Below, piece by piece: positions 63,163 through 64,000 of a DNA stretch of 64,000 nt. The position numbers were made by a program, and so were the translations under genes. This stretch comes from Amycolatopsis sp. NBC_01480. Its GTDB lineage: Bacteria; Actinomycetota; Actinomycetes; Mycobacteriales; Pseudonocardiaceae. The notes under the pieces were generated by a model. That model was not told where the DNA came from. It worked only from the letters and a program-made list of their open reading frames with translations, and searched no databases. How positions within the stretch are numbered: position 1 is the first letter of the stretch; each line of letters begins with the position of its first letter. The DNA lies in contig NZ_CP109442.1 in the NCBI RefSeq assembly GCF_036227205.1, positions 5,022,001 to 5,086,000 of the forward strand. Reading direction: 5' to 3'.

Positions 63163-64000
63163 ATGTCTTTCGACAACGTCTACGAGTCGCTGACCGAGGA
63201 GAACGACGCCCGCTGGGCGTTCGGCACCGGGTTCGAGGATCCACTGTCCGGAATGGACACTTCGGTCCCGGACGGGCTGGACGCCGCCGCGCTCGGCGCG
63301 TACTGCCTGATGCTGGGCGACGACGCGCTGATCTTCTCGCACCGCCTCCAGGAGTGGGTGACGAACTCGCCCGAGCTGGAGGACGAGGTGGCGGTCGCGA
63401 ACATCGCCCTCGACCTGCTCGGCCAGGCCCGGCTCCTGCTGGCCCGGGCCGGCAAGGCCGACGGCTCGGACCGGGGCGAGGACTCGTTCGCCTTCGACCG
63501 GGTGGAGAACGAGTTCCGCAACGTCCGCCTCGCCGAGCTGGGCGGCGGCCACTTCGGGCACCTGATCGCGCGGCTGTTCGTGTTCTCGACCTGGCGGCTC
63601 GCCTTGCTGCAGCGGCTCGAGTCCAGCGCGGACCCGGTGCTCGCCGCGATCGCCGCCAAGGGCGTCAAGGAGCTGACCTACCACCGCGACTACGCGGCCC
63701 AGTGGCTGATCCGGCTCGGCGACGGCACCGGGCTTTCGCACGAGCGCATGCAGGAGGGGCTGGCCGAGGTCTGGCCGTACGTGGGCGAGCTGTTCACCAC
63801 GCACCCGCTGGAGCTGGTGGACGCGGCGACGCTGCGGCCCGAGTTCGACGCGGTGGTGGACCAGGTCTTCGCGGCCGCCACCGTCTCGCGGCCGGAAATC
63901 GGTGCTGTGGCCGGGGTTTCCGGGCGGACGGGCCGCGACGGCGTGCACACGGAGAAGATGGGCTTCCTGGTCGGCGAGCTGCAGAGTGTCGCTCGGGCTA
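63163..64000 (+). CDS. paaC: Phenylacetyl-CoA epoxidase subunit PaaC (runs off the window)
   Basis: The first 279 residues of PaaC are visible; the end lies beyond the right edge. Recognisable segments are YCLMLGDDALIFSHRLQEWV, NIALDLLGQARLLL and VKELTYHRDYAAQWLIRLGDGT. PaaC is the structural ferritin-like partner of PaaA. GGGGAGAG precedes the ATG, nine bases after the paaB stop. paaD and paaE are expected just beyond the window. Confidence 0.95.
   Translation, partial: MSFDNVYESLTEENDARWAFGTGFEDPLSGMDTSVPDGLDAAALGAYCLMLGDDALIFSHRLQEWVTNSPELEDEVAVANIALDLLGQARLLLARAGKADGSDRGEDSFAFDRVENEFRNVRLAELGGGHFGHLIARLFVFSTWRLALLQRLESSADPVLAAIAAKGVKELTYHRDYAAQWLIRLGDGTGLSHERMQEGLAEVWPYVGELFTTHPLELVDAATLRPEFDAVVDQVFAAATVSRPEIGAVAGVSGRTGRDGVHTEKMGFLVGELQSVARA

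Overview
The window is 64 kb of very GC-rich DNA with strong G/C third-position bias, many GTG starts, start-stop overlaps and several apparently leaderless promoters. The gene families (AfsR/SARP regulator, family 2B encapsulins, DUF222/HNH protein, secreted S53 and M4 proteases, aerobic phenylacetate pathway) point to an actinomycete. My best guess is the Pseudonocardiales, something like Amycolatopsis; that placement is inference. I see no rRNA, tRNA, CRISPR array, prophage or intact insertion sequence. About 54 protein genes can be supported, two of them cut by the window edges.

Left part (1-15.8 kb). A minus-strand sugar-uptake operon (binding lipoprotein, double ATPase, permease, FadR-type GntR regulator, GH105-like hydrolase) probably serves pectin-derived sugars and has a GntR-type palindrome upstream. 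A CapA-family lipoprotein follows. Next comes the most interesting locus: a minus-strand operon of two diverged family 2B encapsulin shell genes, a small proline-rich ORF with a GPTGLGT motif between them, and a polyprenyl diphosphate synthase. It looks like a two-component terpenoid-precursor nanocompartment whose cargo-loading peptide may be a separate protein. Then come a DUF4239 membrane protein, a membrane-anchored surface protein, a phytase-like secreted esterase and an orphan sugar-binding lipoprotein.

Copper and accessory region (15.9-30.4 kb). DUF6153, DUF305 and DUF4396 genes lie on either side of an 0.8-kb non-coding tandem-repeat tract. Two of the three carry CsoR-like palindromes at their promoters. 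They are followed by a DUF222/HNH protein, a Tat-exported GH88 hydrolase with paired operators, a MerR/SDR divergent pair, a 1000-codon SARP-NB-ARC-TPR regulator, an SH3-like secreted protein with PhoD phosphatase, and a GH63-like hydrolase divergent from a ROK regulator.

Secretion and uptake region (30.7-48.4 kb). Here are sedolisin (S53), a codB-like permease, an M4 protease with a MITE-like element inserted at its stop codon, a sulfonate-type ABC transporter, a YdcF protein, a DEAD-box RNA helicase, an acyl-CoA dehydrogenase, and a four-gene operon of NCS1 permease with Cys-rich tail, GntR/UTRA regulator, AtzE-like amidase and AtzG-like small subunit.

Right part (48.4-64 kb). This holds Tex, a GH18 chitinase with a DasR-type operator, a Baeyer-Villiger-type monooxygenase, an AlkZ-like protein, AraC and TetR genes that overlap tail to tail, a hypothetical protein, and the phenylacetate locus (paaI-paaK-paaR minus; paaZABC plus, with paaC running off the end) controlled from a shared intergenic region holding two operator copies. 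Short palindromic elements recur at gene 3' ends: four 46-bp copies and two 51-bp copies.
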